From Leptasterias polaris (lineage: Eukaryota > Echinodermata > Asteroidea > Forcipulatida > Asteriidae): a stretch of 64,000 nt of DNA. The position numbers were made by a program, and so were the translations under genes. Where the stretch lies: assembly GCA_037783415.1 (NCBI GenBank), contig JAZGTN010000193.1, forward strand, positions 219,342-283,341, in the 5' to 3' direction. Positions within the stretch are counted from its first letter, which is position 1. Each line of letters opens with the position of its first letter. Below are positions 23,631 to 33,962 of the stretch, one piece after another. The notes beneath the pieces are model-generated. The model made no database searches. It was not told where the DNA came from and saw nothing but the letters and a program-made list of their open reading frames with translations.

Positions 23631-25670
23631 TTAAGTTACTATTAGTCTAGTGGTGGGTTGGGATGTCCTTCGGATGGCGTCCATGATACATGAAGGAAGT
23701 GGCACTCTGTTGAACCTTCCAAGGTAGCCCCAACACCATCTGACAACTTGCCGGTAAGCCACATGGCGATATTTTCTGCAAACAAAGTAGTAGAAGAAAA
23801 TCAAATTAGGTAAACAGTTGATGTTCTTCTTCTGATTTGTCCAGTCGAACAACTCATAGGAGATCACCCCCCCCCCCCCCCCACAACACACACCCTTACA
23901 TATGACAGTAACGGGGTACTTCCATTGAGTAGTTAGTTATTCCCTTTTCTGAAGAAATCCTCTGTGGGGTACCACTACAACAAAGACAACCTTCTGGGGT
24001 AGCATTGTTCCATTGTTAAAAGTGCCCAGTAAGTTGGCATGTGTAAGCCCACATACACACACCTTTGGGTTCTGTAAAGAAGTCAAAAGCTGAAAAAGAT
24101 GGGTCTCTGTTTTTTCTGTAACAGACTCGACAATTGTGACAGAGATCAGTGTTTTGAAAAATTCTTTTACTGCTTTTATGGTTGATAGTTATCCTGAATT
24201 GTATAAATCTAATCCAACAGTCAATTATACTAGGGTTTGCTCATTACATTAATTTTACAGTTCAATTTAAAAACAAGACACTTACTGGTCTAGGTCTAGA
24301 GTCCCTTCAACTGCATCCCTGCCATAGTATGCCCGGTACTGTAAATAAGCAGTTTGAAGTACAGCCGGGTGCAGACAGACTGCTTCAAACCAATCATGGA
24401 CAGCTAGGCATTGGTTTTCATCCTCAATATCAATGTTCAATGCTGCCATTTGCTCTCTTGTCTTCTGCACTTTCTTACAGCAGATACAGTTCACTGCCAG
24501 TGGTTGAACCACATAGTGGTTGCATGAGCACCTGAAAAAATAAATAAATAAAATAAAATTAGGGAATAAGAATGTTGCTGTACTGATAAAAGATACAATT
24601 AGTAACATGACCAAGGCCGGAAATCCATATGTCCGCAAACAGGTACAGACGGCTCACCCAGTGTTTCGCATTGTTTACCGATTGCAATGGCCGTTGTTTT
24701 CACTTTGTGTCACTGGGAATTTTTATTTTAGTTGAAAAATTGTTTGTAATTGTTTGTAGTTCTGTTTTAAAGAATAACATAACATGATACTGGCCTAAAA
24801 GAGAAATAATAAGCAAATGAGCTTGACATTAAAACTAATTAGGCTAGGACCTACCTCACTATTTATGCATTGCTAAACAAGTCAATGCGGTAGAACAGTG
24901 AAAGAAAATACGGCTTGTCCGTGGAGTATTGAAAACAAATATTATCACGGACACACTGAACTGAGATTTGATGATTGATTTGTGAAAACATTCATGGATA
25001 AACGAAAAATTAGAAAATAAAATAACATTCGTCCATTTCCCTTTCTCCATGGAACACAGTTCTCCAATAAGGATACCTGCGCTAACCCAATGGGGAAAAC
25101 TTTTGAGTGACACCGATTCAATTTTGACATGAAAACGTTACAGCAACCATATTGGACAACAGCAACCATTTCGTGATAAAAAGAAATCAACGTTCTGCTG
25201 TTATTTCCATCCATTAGCGGCCTCATTCTTTGCAAATATGCCGCATAAAAATAAGTACTTCATGACGATAAACAGTGGGGGAGAGTAAACAACAGTAAAC
25301 ATTGCATTGTTTGTTGTTCAAAAACCTGTGGGACTCACCATTCAGTGTTATTTAGTCGCTCAGCTTCGCCTCCTGCATCAGGATTATCACCTTCGCGATC
25401 CTTGGCAGCCAGTGGCTCAAACCGATATGGTTCGGCAACTCCCCAAGCTTCATCAACGCCCTCTTCGTCTTCGGAGGAGCTCCCTCAACCGTCAGAGCTA
25501 TCCTCACTATCTATACTATCATATGTATTTGCTAATTCTTCTTCGTCCACACTATGTTCCTCCCACGATCCGCTAGTGTCTGACTTTTTTTTTTCGTTAC
25601 CGTGAAAATAGCTATAGACGCGTACAATAAACACACTCTGCTGCGCGGGGGGTAAACAAGCCGTTTCCAC
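23631..25670 (-). pseudogene. P2X7 ballast-domain-like protein gene, three exons
   Basis: The minus-strand exons are 25670-25339, 24531-24286 and 23775-23631, joined by GT-AG introns in matching phases (2 then 2). Exon 1 encodes an acidic Ser/Glu-rich leader and the motif EPYRFEPLAA, ending at NNTEW. Exon 2 supplies CSCNHYVVQPLAVNCICCKK and VCLHPAVLQTAYLQYR. Exon 3 supplies YRHVAYRQVVRWCWGYLG and VPLPSC. This order of Cys and Trp motifs is that of the zinc-binding cytoplasmic ballast domain of P2X7 receptors, which also occurs without the channel in invertebrate proteins. No membrane segment is present. A TGA at 25487-25485 interrupts exon 1, so the copy is probably dead unless a downstream non-ATG start is used. 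It lies wholly inside the TTAA-flanked element, reading inward from its right end. Confidence 0.72.
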
Positions 25671-25982
25671 TCATGTACGTCATCAAAGTCTATGGTATAT
25701 TTTCATCACGTGACACGCTGTTTCCAAAAACTCGCTATGAGGAGCTGCTGAACGCTGGTCAAAATGACTTTTTTTTTTAATTACGCAACCACCGCTAAGG
25801 ATTTTCTTTGAAATATACGTAATCATGAAACACAAATTGATTGGATTTCGGTAACGTTTAAATTATCTTAGTGCCGTTGAAGTAGATCTTTAAACATTCT
25901 GTATTTCCCGTAGAAAAATAGTTTATCTTTTGAAAAATAAATAATGAAGATTGCAATACTTCTATAGATACAAATAGACTAG

Positions 25983-26817
25983 CAGTGGCGGCACCAGACC
26001 TGTTAATCTGGGGGGGGGGGGGGGGCAAGAGGGGGGCAACTTAAATTTAGGGGGGGCCAAACAAAAATCTATAGTGTAATTTTGTACTGCAGAAAAGCAT
26101 TGACTTACCACTTTGACGGACTTACACCATCTGGGACTTACACCATCTGGGACATTTACGTCAATATTAACTTCAATCCTGGGGTGTTTGTGTTTGGGTT
26201 CAGGATTCTCATCGCTAGATTCAGAATCAGATCTGTGCCTATCATCATGGGATGGAGGTTGTTTGGATTTCTTGCAAAACTTTTTAATATCCATTTTAAC
26301 TAACTGTTTTACCAACGTATTTAAGTGCAACAACTAGCAGTAGGCATAATACAGCACTCCACGTGAACATCAAGTTTATGTCGTGTGTACTGTATAAGCC
26401 TACAATTCACTCCAGAAATAAGATTTTGCACTGTGTGAATTTGACGTGTTGTGCGAACTGCGTTTACAATGGCTGCTTGCGGTTTTGGGCAGACAATGCA
26501 TTTCTATTTATAGCAAGTTTCCAAGCTTGTACAGATAAATAAATCCACATTTTATTAACATTGCCGGAGATGGAAAGTGTATTGGGCTTTTTTGATGGTG
26601 CCAGCTAATTATGATGGATGAAATTGAGTTTATTATTTACAGCGCAAACAACATTGTAACAAATTGGGTGCAATGGTTTGGGATTAAACTCAATTTCCGC
26701 CATCGGGGAAAAAACTGGGGGGGGGGGGGGCAAACTGGGGGGGGCAAAAAAATAACTGGGGGCAAAAAAATAACTGGGGGCATTTGCCCCCCCTTTCCCC
26801 CCGTAGCGCCGCCGCTT
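25983..26817. mobile_element. Deleted hAT element with 8-bp target duplication
   Basis: The ends CAGTGGCGG and CCGCCGCTT are inverted repeats (last base changed). They are flanked by TAGACTAG (25975-25982) and AAGACTAG (26818-26825), an 8-bp target duplication with one mismatch, as expected for hAT. The interior has G-rich runs next to both ends and a remnant of a first transposase exon on the minus strand. At 835 bp it is an internally deleted, non-autonomous copy. Confidence 0.75.
26095..26294 (-). pseudogene. hAT transposase first-exon remnant
   Basis: From an ATG at 26294 the minus strand encodes MDIKKFCKKSKQPPS followed by an acidic Ser/Asp-rich stretch and NVPDGVSP. The start resembles the N-termini of hAT transposases of the ZMYM1/TTF-finger type, which commonly begin MDIRKFF before a Ser/Asp-rich linker. 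Candidate splice donors (GGTGTAAGT, twice, and GTGGTAAGTC) follow near 26105-26150. The rest of the transposase is missing; the frame simply runs into the terminal G-rich repeat. The location inside an 8-bp-duplication hAT element supports the assignment. Confidence 0.45.
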
Positions 26818-27149
26818 AAGACTAGGTAGGATTTTTCAACTAGCTCTAAAACAAACAGGTTTAAAAACTCATTCCTACCCACAGTTTTAACAGTTGTTTT
26901 ATCAGAGACAGTTCTATAGTTGTGTATGCCTACAACCTACCCGTGTGTCTCTCTTGTTTTAGTTTTGTGTAATTGCCATGTACTTCTTTGAAAGTGTTTT
27001 TGTTTAATGCTGTACACTGAATTACAAATGTCTTGTGTTTTCACATGATTAATAAATAAATTGAATTTAATTGATCCTGTTTCTATCCTGTTTCTAAATT
27101 CTCTCTGACCACCATTTTGAGGGTTCTGCACTTTTAGCTCTGGAGACGA

Positions 27150-27475
27150 ATATACTGATGTGTATTGTGTTCATCGTCAATAATTAACGAGTCCAATTTG
27201 AGAATAATAGCTAGTGCCGCAAACATCATTATGGTAAAACTATAACAAAAATACTGTAGTGATTAATTTAATGCCATTTTCTAAGTGACAGCTAATTTTT
27301 CGTTTTAATAGCCGTTCACAATAAATGAACCACTATTAATTTTCCATTATTGTGTGACTCAACAGCAATTTATTTAATTTTCGGCTCATCAGGGGATGAG
27401 GTCAACGGGGGATGTCTCGCAAAATTCATTTTACATTGATCTACGAAATAATATTTGGGTTTTTATTTCTTGGCA
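27150..27475 (-). repeat. Family R repeat, diverged inverted copy
   Basis: Read on the minus strand, this matches the left part of family R: GATCAATGT, TTTTGCGAGA, TCCCCCGT, ATGAGC, TTGTGAACGGC, TAATGATGT and TCTCAAATTGG occur in the order seen at 9445-9720. It is more diverged than copies 1 and 2 and lies just left of the piggyBac element. Confidence 0.55.
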
Positions 27476-28672
27476 TAGGGGCAGAAAGGTGAGGAAAAGC
27501 TGTCTTTAAAACTCAGCTGGGAAAAATGAAGATTTAAATCGTCGTTAGCTTAACCCTTTCAGTACCAACACATTTTGGCTACTTATGCCATGGTGACCAG
27601 AGACATTTCCTTGACATGGCTACCTGGAGACCAACACTATTTTGCAAAGTTTCAGGTTACAGCGCCCTCACAAGGCAGATTGGGGTTAGCCTAGATGCTA
27701 CTTACATAATGCAAGTTGAGCAAGCAATAACATATTACTGTTTCCTTTGGCATATTGCCTTGGACTAAATCATTGCCTTTAACATATATTTGAGGTATGG
27801 TATTATGACCACTAAATACACAATTGAGTAGTTTAAATGTTGAAGCTAAACATTTTTCAAGTAGCTGTTCATACCAATCTGCATGAGACATATTTTTGAA
27901 ACGTCAAATAAACATAAGGTTTTAATAAATTTCTTTTGAAACAGCATCCTCCCCCCCCCCAAACCCGCCCAAAATTAAATAACAATTGGTTGAGCCTCAC
28001 AGATACTGGGAGTTGGTGACTATACCCATGTTGATCAATTGGTTAAGGCGGCCATTTAGATTGTTGGCAAATTATGAATCGTCCAAAAAAAATAAAAGTT
28101 TTAAATAATTTTTTATGAAGCACCCCCCCCCCCCAACCCGCTCCTAGGATAGGACATTAAATATAAACAAGAGAGTTTGGATTACGCACAATATGACTTA
28201 TAAATAAATGACTGGTAAAATCAATAGTTTTATTTATTTCTACATTTAATGACAAAGAAGGAACTGACATAAAATTACATAAAATATTGCCCATTTGTAA
28301 ATGTCCGCCAAGCAATTTGGTTTTGGTCCGTATCTCCGTCTATGAGCCTCACATACATAAATTATAATTGCCATGGTGGTTCAGTCGCTTTAAAAAGGCG
28401 GCCATTTTGATTATTATAACATTAAAAATAACAAAGAGAAGTTTGATTAAGCACAATATGAACGTTACTCGAAACTCATAAAATTTATGTTTTACCTATC
28501 ATTAACCAATATGTCAAGAAGGAACTAAAAAAAATTATTTCCAAAGTGCTATACTTGTTTTTTCGACGTACCATCCTCCCCCCCCCCCCCCGCCTCAATG
28601 TTGGAAACTTGAATGTATTAAGGATCCAGGAACCCAACAAGACACATAATTAAGTAATTGCATCAGTCGGTT

Positions 28673-28770
28673 AAGGCGGCCATTTTAATAATAAAAATGG
28701 CCGCCAACCAAATTGGTTTTGGTAGGCGGCCATTTTAATAATAAAAATGGCCGCCAACCAATTTGGTTTT
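28673..28770. repeat. Tandem hairpin repeat in the piggyBac left arm
   Basis: Two adjacent units of about 47 bp each contain GGCGGCCATTTT, a short AATAAT loop and AAAATGGCCGCC, so each can form a stem of about 12 bp. Single diverged GGCGGCCATTT copies recur at about 28047, 28396 and 28862 with spacing of 200-350 bp. Confidence 0.7.
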
Positions 28771-29315
28771 GGCCCGTAACATAAAATATGGCGAGGTTTT
28801 CAGGATGCAGGAACCCAATGAAACCAAATACAAACAATGTAGTACACTGAGTTGCTTAAGTCGGCCATTTTGATTAATGTAAAATTTGTTTCTGAAACCT
28901 TAAATAAACATAATGTTTTAATACATTCCTTTAGGATTGCACATTCAATAAACAGAAGAGAGTTTTGATTACGCACAATAGGAACTGGACAAAAATTACT
29001 CCTCAAATCAAATTTACACCTATCATGAAGCAATATGTAAAGAAGGAACTAACATTACATTTTGCCAAAGTGCTATACTTGTTTTTTCTAAGTACCATCC
29101 CCCCCCCTCCCCCCCGCCTCAATGTTGATTGTTGGCAGGCATGCGATTGTGGGATTCAACATTGTAGCGGGGGGGGGGGGGGGGGGGGGGAGGAGGAGGG
29201 AGTATTCAGAAAGTTTAGAAAATTATTAGTTTGGTGTGGAAATTCTCCAATAATGGTATAACCGCTTTACAAATTTTTCACATAATTAACTTAATAGTTG
29301 AATTGTTGACCTAAT

Positions 29316-31148
29316 TTATCGCTTGGTGTGGAATTTCTCAAAGCATGGTATAACACACATTGGCTTGATACACTGCTTACAAATCGTGCGAGTTTGTTTC
29401 CGATTAGAGGTGGAACTGCATACAACACAGTCACGTTTCTTCCCGTCAACAGTCGGACCTGGAAAGTGCTGAGTTGAAAGGGCGTTTGAAGCACTTGACA
29501 CTTTACGGGCATGGTGAACTGGGTTGTTCTCGAAGTTTGAAATAAGTGCCTCTATCACCTTGACCCGAAAATCCAAAGTAGACAAGCTCTTGTTTGTATG
29601 GATGCTGTTGTATACGACATTAGCATTGAGCAAACATATGTCTAGGATTGTAATAAATACACGTTTCCACCATTTGAATGTTTTGTGGGTATGAGTATAG
29701 TACGTGCATAATTGTCCTGCCAGATCCGTGCCCCCCATGTATTTATTGTAATCCTCGACTATGCACGGTTTTTTGATATGACGAAATCCTGTTGAAGTTT
29801 TCCGGCTCCGAATCTTTTTACTAGTGACACTGCAATCGCCATAGTTTGAGAGGAGAGTGACACGTTTTGTGTCCTGCCACATAACGCATAGTTGGCCTGC
29901 TTTCTTAAAAAATTTGGGATCTGCACCGCTTTTCATAGGAAATTTTTTGGGGTTTGCTACTTCGGGTATCCCTAGGGTGGTATAGCGCACAGTTCCACAA
30001 GCTCCGAATCCTAGCTCAGACAACTTGGAGAACAGAGCCGGGCTAGTAAACCTATTGTCCATGTAGATGCAATGTCCTTTATTTTCGAGGCCCTGCAAAA
30101 GGTTCAATACTACGTTGCCTGGTGCCCCTATTTCGGATGGATGGTTTGTATCGGGATCACTTACAGAGGACTGGCCTTGTGGGCACCTGGGCTGCGATCC
30201 TGTGAACAACTCCCAGGCACATGTGTACCCTGTGTCGGATTCGTTCAATGAGAAAGATTTCAATCCCCATTTTGCGGCTTTTCTTGGCATGTATTGCTTG
30301 AAGCTCACCCGTCCTTTGAATTTGACCATCGTCTCGTCCGGTGAAAGGCTTCGTCCCGGCTGGTACACCCGCAGGAATGATGGTAGTACAATGTTTAACA
30401 GTGGCCGTAATTTAGCAAGTTTGTCACGGGGAGAGTCGCCCTCGACATCTCTGTTATTGGCGAGGTGAAAAAATCTTAGGATTGCAGTAAATCGGTTACG
30501 AGCCATGGTTGCTGAGTACAGGGGACTTCGTAGAATTTCAGACCTGGACCAATGCATGGAGTAACGAGGCCTTTTGTTGATTCCCATGCAAAGAAGTAGG
30601 GCCACGAATGCCATCATTTCAGGTACATCAGTTGGTCTCCATGCACACTTATTTTCTGCCCCCGCTCCCAATATTTGTTCAGCATAACGATTAGTCTCTA
30701 GTACCATCATCTGCCACACTGCTTCACAAAAGTACAGTTTGAAGATTTGTATGGGGGAGAACGAACTGAAGTCTTCTGTAGCCCCGGTGTTTGCTGTAAA
30801 TTTAACAGGCGGTCGCCGTGTGTAACAGTTGGCTTCACGCCATCCACACCTGAAATTCGGCTTTGTTTTGGTTTTCTTACCCTTCTTAGAACAGGTTAAT
30901 GTTGCTGTTGATGTCGAGGCCCTCGGCTCTGTATCGTCACTGTCTTCTGACGTCTCCGAGTCCTCAAGTGGCGATTCCTCGTCAGATGACATTTCTGAAC
31001 CACTGTCTGCGAAAATTTCTTCCAAAATTTTATCATTTTCTTCGGCCATGTTATCAGAATGATCTCTTACTGAAGAATGCGTGGGGGGACGCTTAACGAT
31101 ACCGCTGAAAATTTTAAACCTGCGACGCTTCAGGGCACACGTGGCCAC
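29316..31148 (-). CDS. piggyBac-family transposase
   Basis: This intronless frame of 610 codons encodes a piggyBac-type (DDE_Tnp_1_7-like) transposase, which excises precisely and inserts at TTAA. Residues 1-95 are basic then acidic and Ser-rich. The catalytic core runs from about 125 to 540, with candidate catalytic aspartates at Asp271 (SPDETMVKFKGR), Asp364 (IYMDNRFTSP) and the DYNKYMGGTD segment (Asp466 or Asp475). The C-terminus is a Cys-rich finger with Cys574, 577, 590, 593, 598, 602 and His607, the usual piggyBac end-binding module. Met34 is an alternative start. The length and domain order are normal, with no frameshift or stop, so the protein may be functional. It lies between intact inverted ends, reading toward the left one. 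Confidence 0.93.
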   Translation of the reverse strand: MATCALKRRRFKIFSGIVKRPPTHSSVRDHSDNMAEENDKILEEIFADSGSEMSSDEESPLEDSETSEDSDDTEPRASTSTATLTCSKKGKKTKTKPNFRCGWREANCYTRRPPVKFTANTGATEDFSSFSPIQIFKLYFCEAVWQMMVLETNRYAEQILGAGAENKCAWRPTDVPEMMAFVALLLCMGINKRPRYSMHWSRSEILRSPLYSATMARNRFTAILRFFHLANNRDVEGDSPRDKLAKLRPLLNIVLPSFLRVYQPGRSLSPDETMVKFKGRVSFKQYMPRKAAKWGLKSFSLNESDTGYTCAWELFTGSQPRCPQGQSSVSDPDTNHPSEIGAPGNVVLNLLQGLENKGHCIYMDNRFTSPALFSKLSELGFGACGTVRYTTLGIPEVANPKKFPMKSGADPKFFKKAGQLCVMWQDTKRVTLLSNYGDCSVTSKKIRSRKTSTGFRHIKKPCIVEDYNKYMGGTDLAGQLCTYYTHTHKTFKWWKRVFITILDICLLNANVVYNSIHTNKSLSTLDFRVKVIEALISNFENNPVHHARKVSSASNALSTQHFPGPTVDGKKRDCVVCSSTSNRKQTRTICKQCIKPMCVIPCFEKFHTKR

Positions 31149-31341
31149 CTTGTTACCATGGGGATGGACAAAAGGCGATTGAGGGGGCTATTTACATTTT
31201 GATAACTTACTTTTGGTCGATGTGCCAGAGAGGCTCATTGGTCACCGAGAGTGCTAATAATTCCGTGCCATACGGGCTCATTGGTCACCAAGTGGAATGT
31301 TGTTTTGAGCCGCTATGGCACGGCGGTACTGAAAGGGTTAT

Positions 31342-31395
31342 ATGCAAAGGATACCTTTGGTTTTTGGATAATAAACAGCAATCAACCCACACTAG
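31342..31395. other. Right flank of the piggyBac insertion
   Basis: Short spacer between the piggyBac right end and the duplicated repeat. The first bases read TTAT instead of TTAA. Confidence 0.4.
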
Positions 31396-32830
31396 GGAAG
31401 ATTTAGACCACTGAACACACTGCAAGCGCAAGATCATCTCGATTAAGTTGGGACACAAACTAGACTTGATTTCAAGTCTGAGATCGCGGTTAATTCTCTG
31501 CATCAGCCACACAAAATTTCCCCCGCAGAATGGCTATCACGCGGTCTAACTCGCAATCTCAGACTTGACCTCCTTGTGTATACGGGATATTCATTTATTC
31601 ACAACTGACATTTACATAACAACACTATGCCAGAGAGATGGCCAATCAGGAGGCCACAAAACTCCTGATGGTTACGTCTATTCCCAATAGGTTATAATCA
31701 CTTCAGCATTTTCTGTAAAATCGATTGAGTCATTGTTTTTTATTTTTATAGTGCTTTGTACGTTTGCTATTTCTAATTTATACATAAAATAATACTAGAT
31801 GTATTCTTAAAATATTGAAAAATAAACATAACAAATAACCTGATCCTACTAGACGAAAAACTGTGTTCCCTTTATTTGAATGGAATCGTCTAATGATTTT
31901 CTCAACGTTTTTTATTTATTTTGAATTAAAAAACTAGAATCACTTTGGGTTTTTCGTTTCCAAACTGCAAGTTGAATCACTGAGCAGAGGCAGATTAGTT
32001 ACATGTGATTCAATGTTGTATTTCTGTACTATATCCCGTGGTATAAACGGTCAAGTTTGAATGTGCATTTTATTGACGGCTTCTGAGATTCTGACCAATC
32101 AGAGTGTTCCGTCCACTTTTGGACTAATTCGCCATAGGGTGTGTACAAACCGATGAACAATGTTCCCAAGTCTGTGATCGTAGGTTAAAGACGGAGGTTA
32201 ATCCACAAGAGGGCGCTATTTCAGGCAATTATGTATTGGCTATCAGGTAGACTAAAAACTACGAGCACAGACTTGGAACCAAGTCTAGACACAAACTAGC
32301 ACAAGTGCTGCGTGGTGGATAGACTTGATTTCAAGTCCGACATCGCGGTTATTTCTCTGCATCAGCCACGCAAAATTCCCCCGCAGATTTGCCATCACGC
32401 GCTCTAACTAGCAATCTCAGACTTGACCCTCTCACGTGTATACGTGATAATCATTTATTAACAACTGACATTTACATAACAACACTATGCCAGAGAGATG
32501 ACCAATCAGGAGCCCACAAAACTCATGTTGGCTGCGTCTATTACCACCAATGGGTAACAATCACCTGAGCATTTTCTGTAAAAATTCATTGTTCTTATTT
32601 TTTAGAGTGCTTTGTACGTACGGTATTTAGCATTTATACATAAAACAATACAAGATCTAAACATTTTGAAAAATAACGTAACAAATAGCCCGATCCATAC
32701 AAGACGAAAAACTCTGTTCCCTATGATTTGAATGGAATCGTGATTTTTCCCAAGGTTTTTTATTTATTTGAATTAAAAAACTAAACTCGATTTGGAGAAT
32801 TTATTCCAAACTGCATGTTGAATAGACTGC
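31396..32830 (+). repeat. Direct duplication of a 530-bp repeat
   Basis: The segment 31451-31980 is repeated at about 32290-32825 with moderate divergence. Both contain the palindrome GACTTGATTTCAAGTC, CTCTGCATCAGCCAC, ACAACACTATGCCAGAGAGATG and GACGAAAAACT. The 300 bp between them are unrelated. Part of the left edge (ACCACTGAACACA, GCAAGATCATCTC) also occurs near 44772-44860, so this is a dispersed family. Direct copies around a unique centre could be LTR-like, but no TG...CA ends were found. Confidence 0.6.
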
Positions 32831-33736
32831 AAGTCTCGCGCGTATCGGAGCGAGAAAACACGTCAAGCGTAGAACATATTTTTTCTGAAATCAATTCATT
32901 GTTTTTAAATTAGATCTATGAAAAAATCTGACCAACAAAAATAATCATTACAATTTGTATAGCTTTCATAATAAACAAACAATTCATATGTTAGTTTTTG
33001 TTGAAACAAACTAAAAACTCTGGGACAAGGATGCTTATTTGATCTTAACTTTTTTGGAACCCCTTTTGTAAATCCACGCCTGAGTACGTGCGACCACTAA
33101 AAGCAGGTTTAAACGCAGACGCGCGATGATCGCACGGGCGTAGAATTAACGTGTGACGCAGTTTAAAGAGGACGCTGACGCCTCAACAACCATAGACTGC
33201 AATGAAAAGGCTTAGCGTCTGACAATTACAGCGTCTGGTGATTATCATCGCGCGACCAAAACAAATTTGGTGATCGGAGGTGGGCACAAATTCTTAATTT
33301 TTTGCAAATAACCGGAAGCTGAGGTCACTTTTAATTCTTAGGTTTTCTTCATTGTGTTGTTGATTTTACTTTCATATTTGGTATCACTTAGTATTACATT
33401 CCCAACAACATATGTAATTTTCATGGTCATAAAGTACGTTAAACTAAAATAATAGACGAATCAAAATCTTGCCAACGTAAAACTCCATTTGGGACCACAA
33501 TGGTCCCGGAAGTTCGATTACGCGCGAGACTTGCACAGTCTATTGGAGGTAAGATTTGAGTTATGAAGCTTTGAAAATGTTCCGCCCCAGAAACGGGCCC
33601 TAATATTTAGGACTCTGTATCTGTGTACAGCACAGAGGGAGAGTCCTATGTAGGGCTAACCGGCATACAGCCTAGGCCTACATGCCGGAGACACCAAAAA
33701 GTCATGCTACGCACAACGCTGGTCCACATAACCCAA
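32831..33736. other. Non-coding spacer
   Basis: Spacer with no exon-like frame. It includes CpG-containing sequence around 33110-33250 but no gene signal. Confidence 0.4.
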
Positions 33737-33962
33737 TAGATAGGTTGCAGTATGACGTAAGTCGGCCATCTTTACGGGCAATTTGGAACACACAGTCATG
33801 CGTTACGCGTGAGAACGGCGTGCAGGACGCGCACATTTCACAAAACTCATTGCATGATTGGTTAGTGAATGACGCGGCTGCGTTAATAATTTGAGCGCTT
33901 GACGCGCCTGCAAGCCAAAATGCGATTTGCCCGTAAAGATGGCGTCTACTGGGAACTATCTA
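33737..33962. mobile_element. MITE with TAGATAG...CTATCTA ends
   Basis: The imperfect inverted ends share TAGATAG, then GTCGGCCATCTTTACGGGCAA against TTGCCCGTAAAGATGGCGTC. The interior is 226 bp in total, CpG-containing and without coding capacity. Confidence 0.6.

Larger units (their letters stand above)
19634..25889. mobile_element. TTAA-flanked Kolobok-like element with THAP and ballast-like genes
   Basis: A 15-bp perfect inverted repeat, AGATCTACTTCAACG at 19634-19648 and its complement at 25875-25889, is flanked on both sides by TTAA (19630-19633, 25890-25893). The left junction interrupts the family R repeat at a TTAA that is empty in copies 1 and 3. A TTAA target fits the piggyBac and Kolobok superfamilies; the THAP exon near the left end favours Kolobok, whose transposases can carry THAP fingers. 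Convergently from the right end runs a three-exon P2X7 ballast-like gene. A SINE, a 230-bp tandem duplication and a large inverted repeat lie between them. I see no DDE-type catalytic region, so this copy is probably non-autonomous. Confidence 0.65.
27555..31337 (-). mobile_element. piggyBac transposon, near-complete
   Basis: A 13-bp perfect inverted repeat, CCCTTTCAGTACC (27555-27567) and its complement (31325-31337), bounds 3,783 bp. The left flank is TTAA (27551-27554), the piggyBac target; the right flank reads TTAT (31338-31341), one change away. Subterminal repeats flank the coding side: two copies of GGCTCATTGGTCACC (near 31228 and 31275) and GGTGACCA near the left end (27591). The transposase gene is intact on the minus strand. 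The 1.7 kb between the left end and the stop codon is non-coding and filled with repeats carrying GGCGGCCATTTT and poly-C tracts. Confidence 0.9.

Noticed and set aside
30067..30468. 133-codon plus-strand frame
   Set aside because: Antisense shadow of the piggyBac transposase gene.
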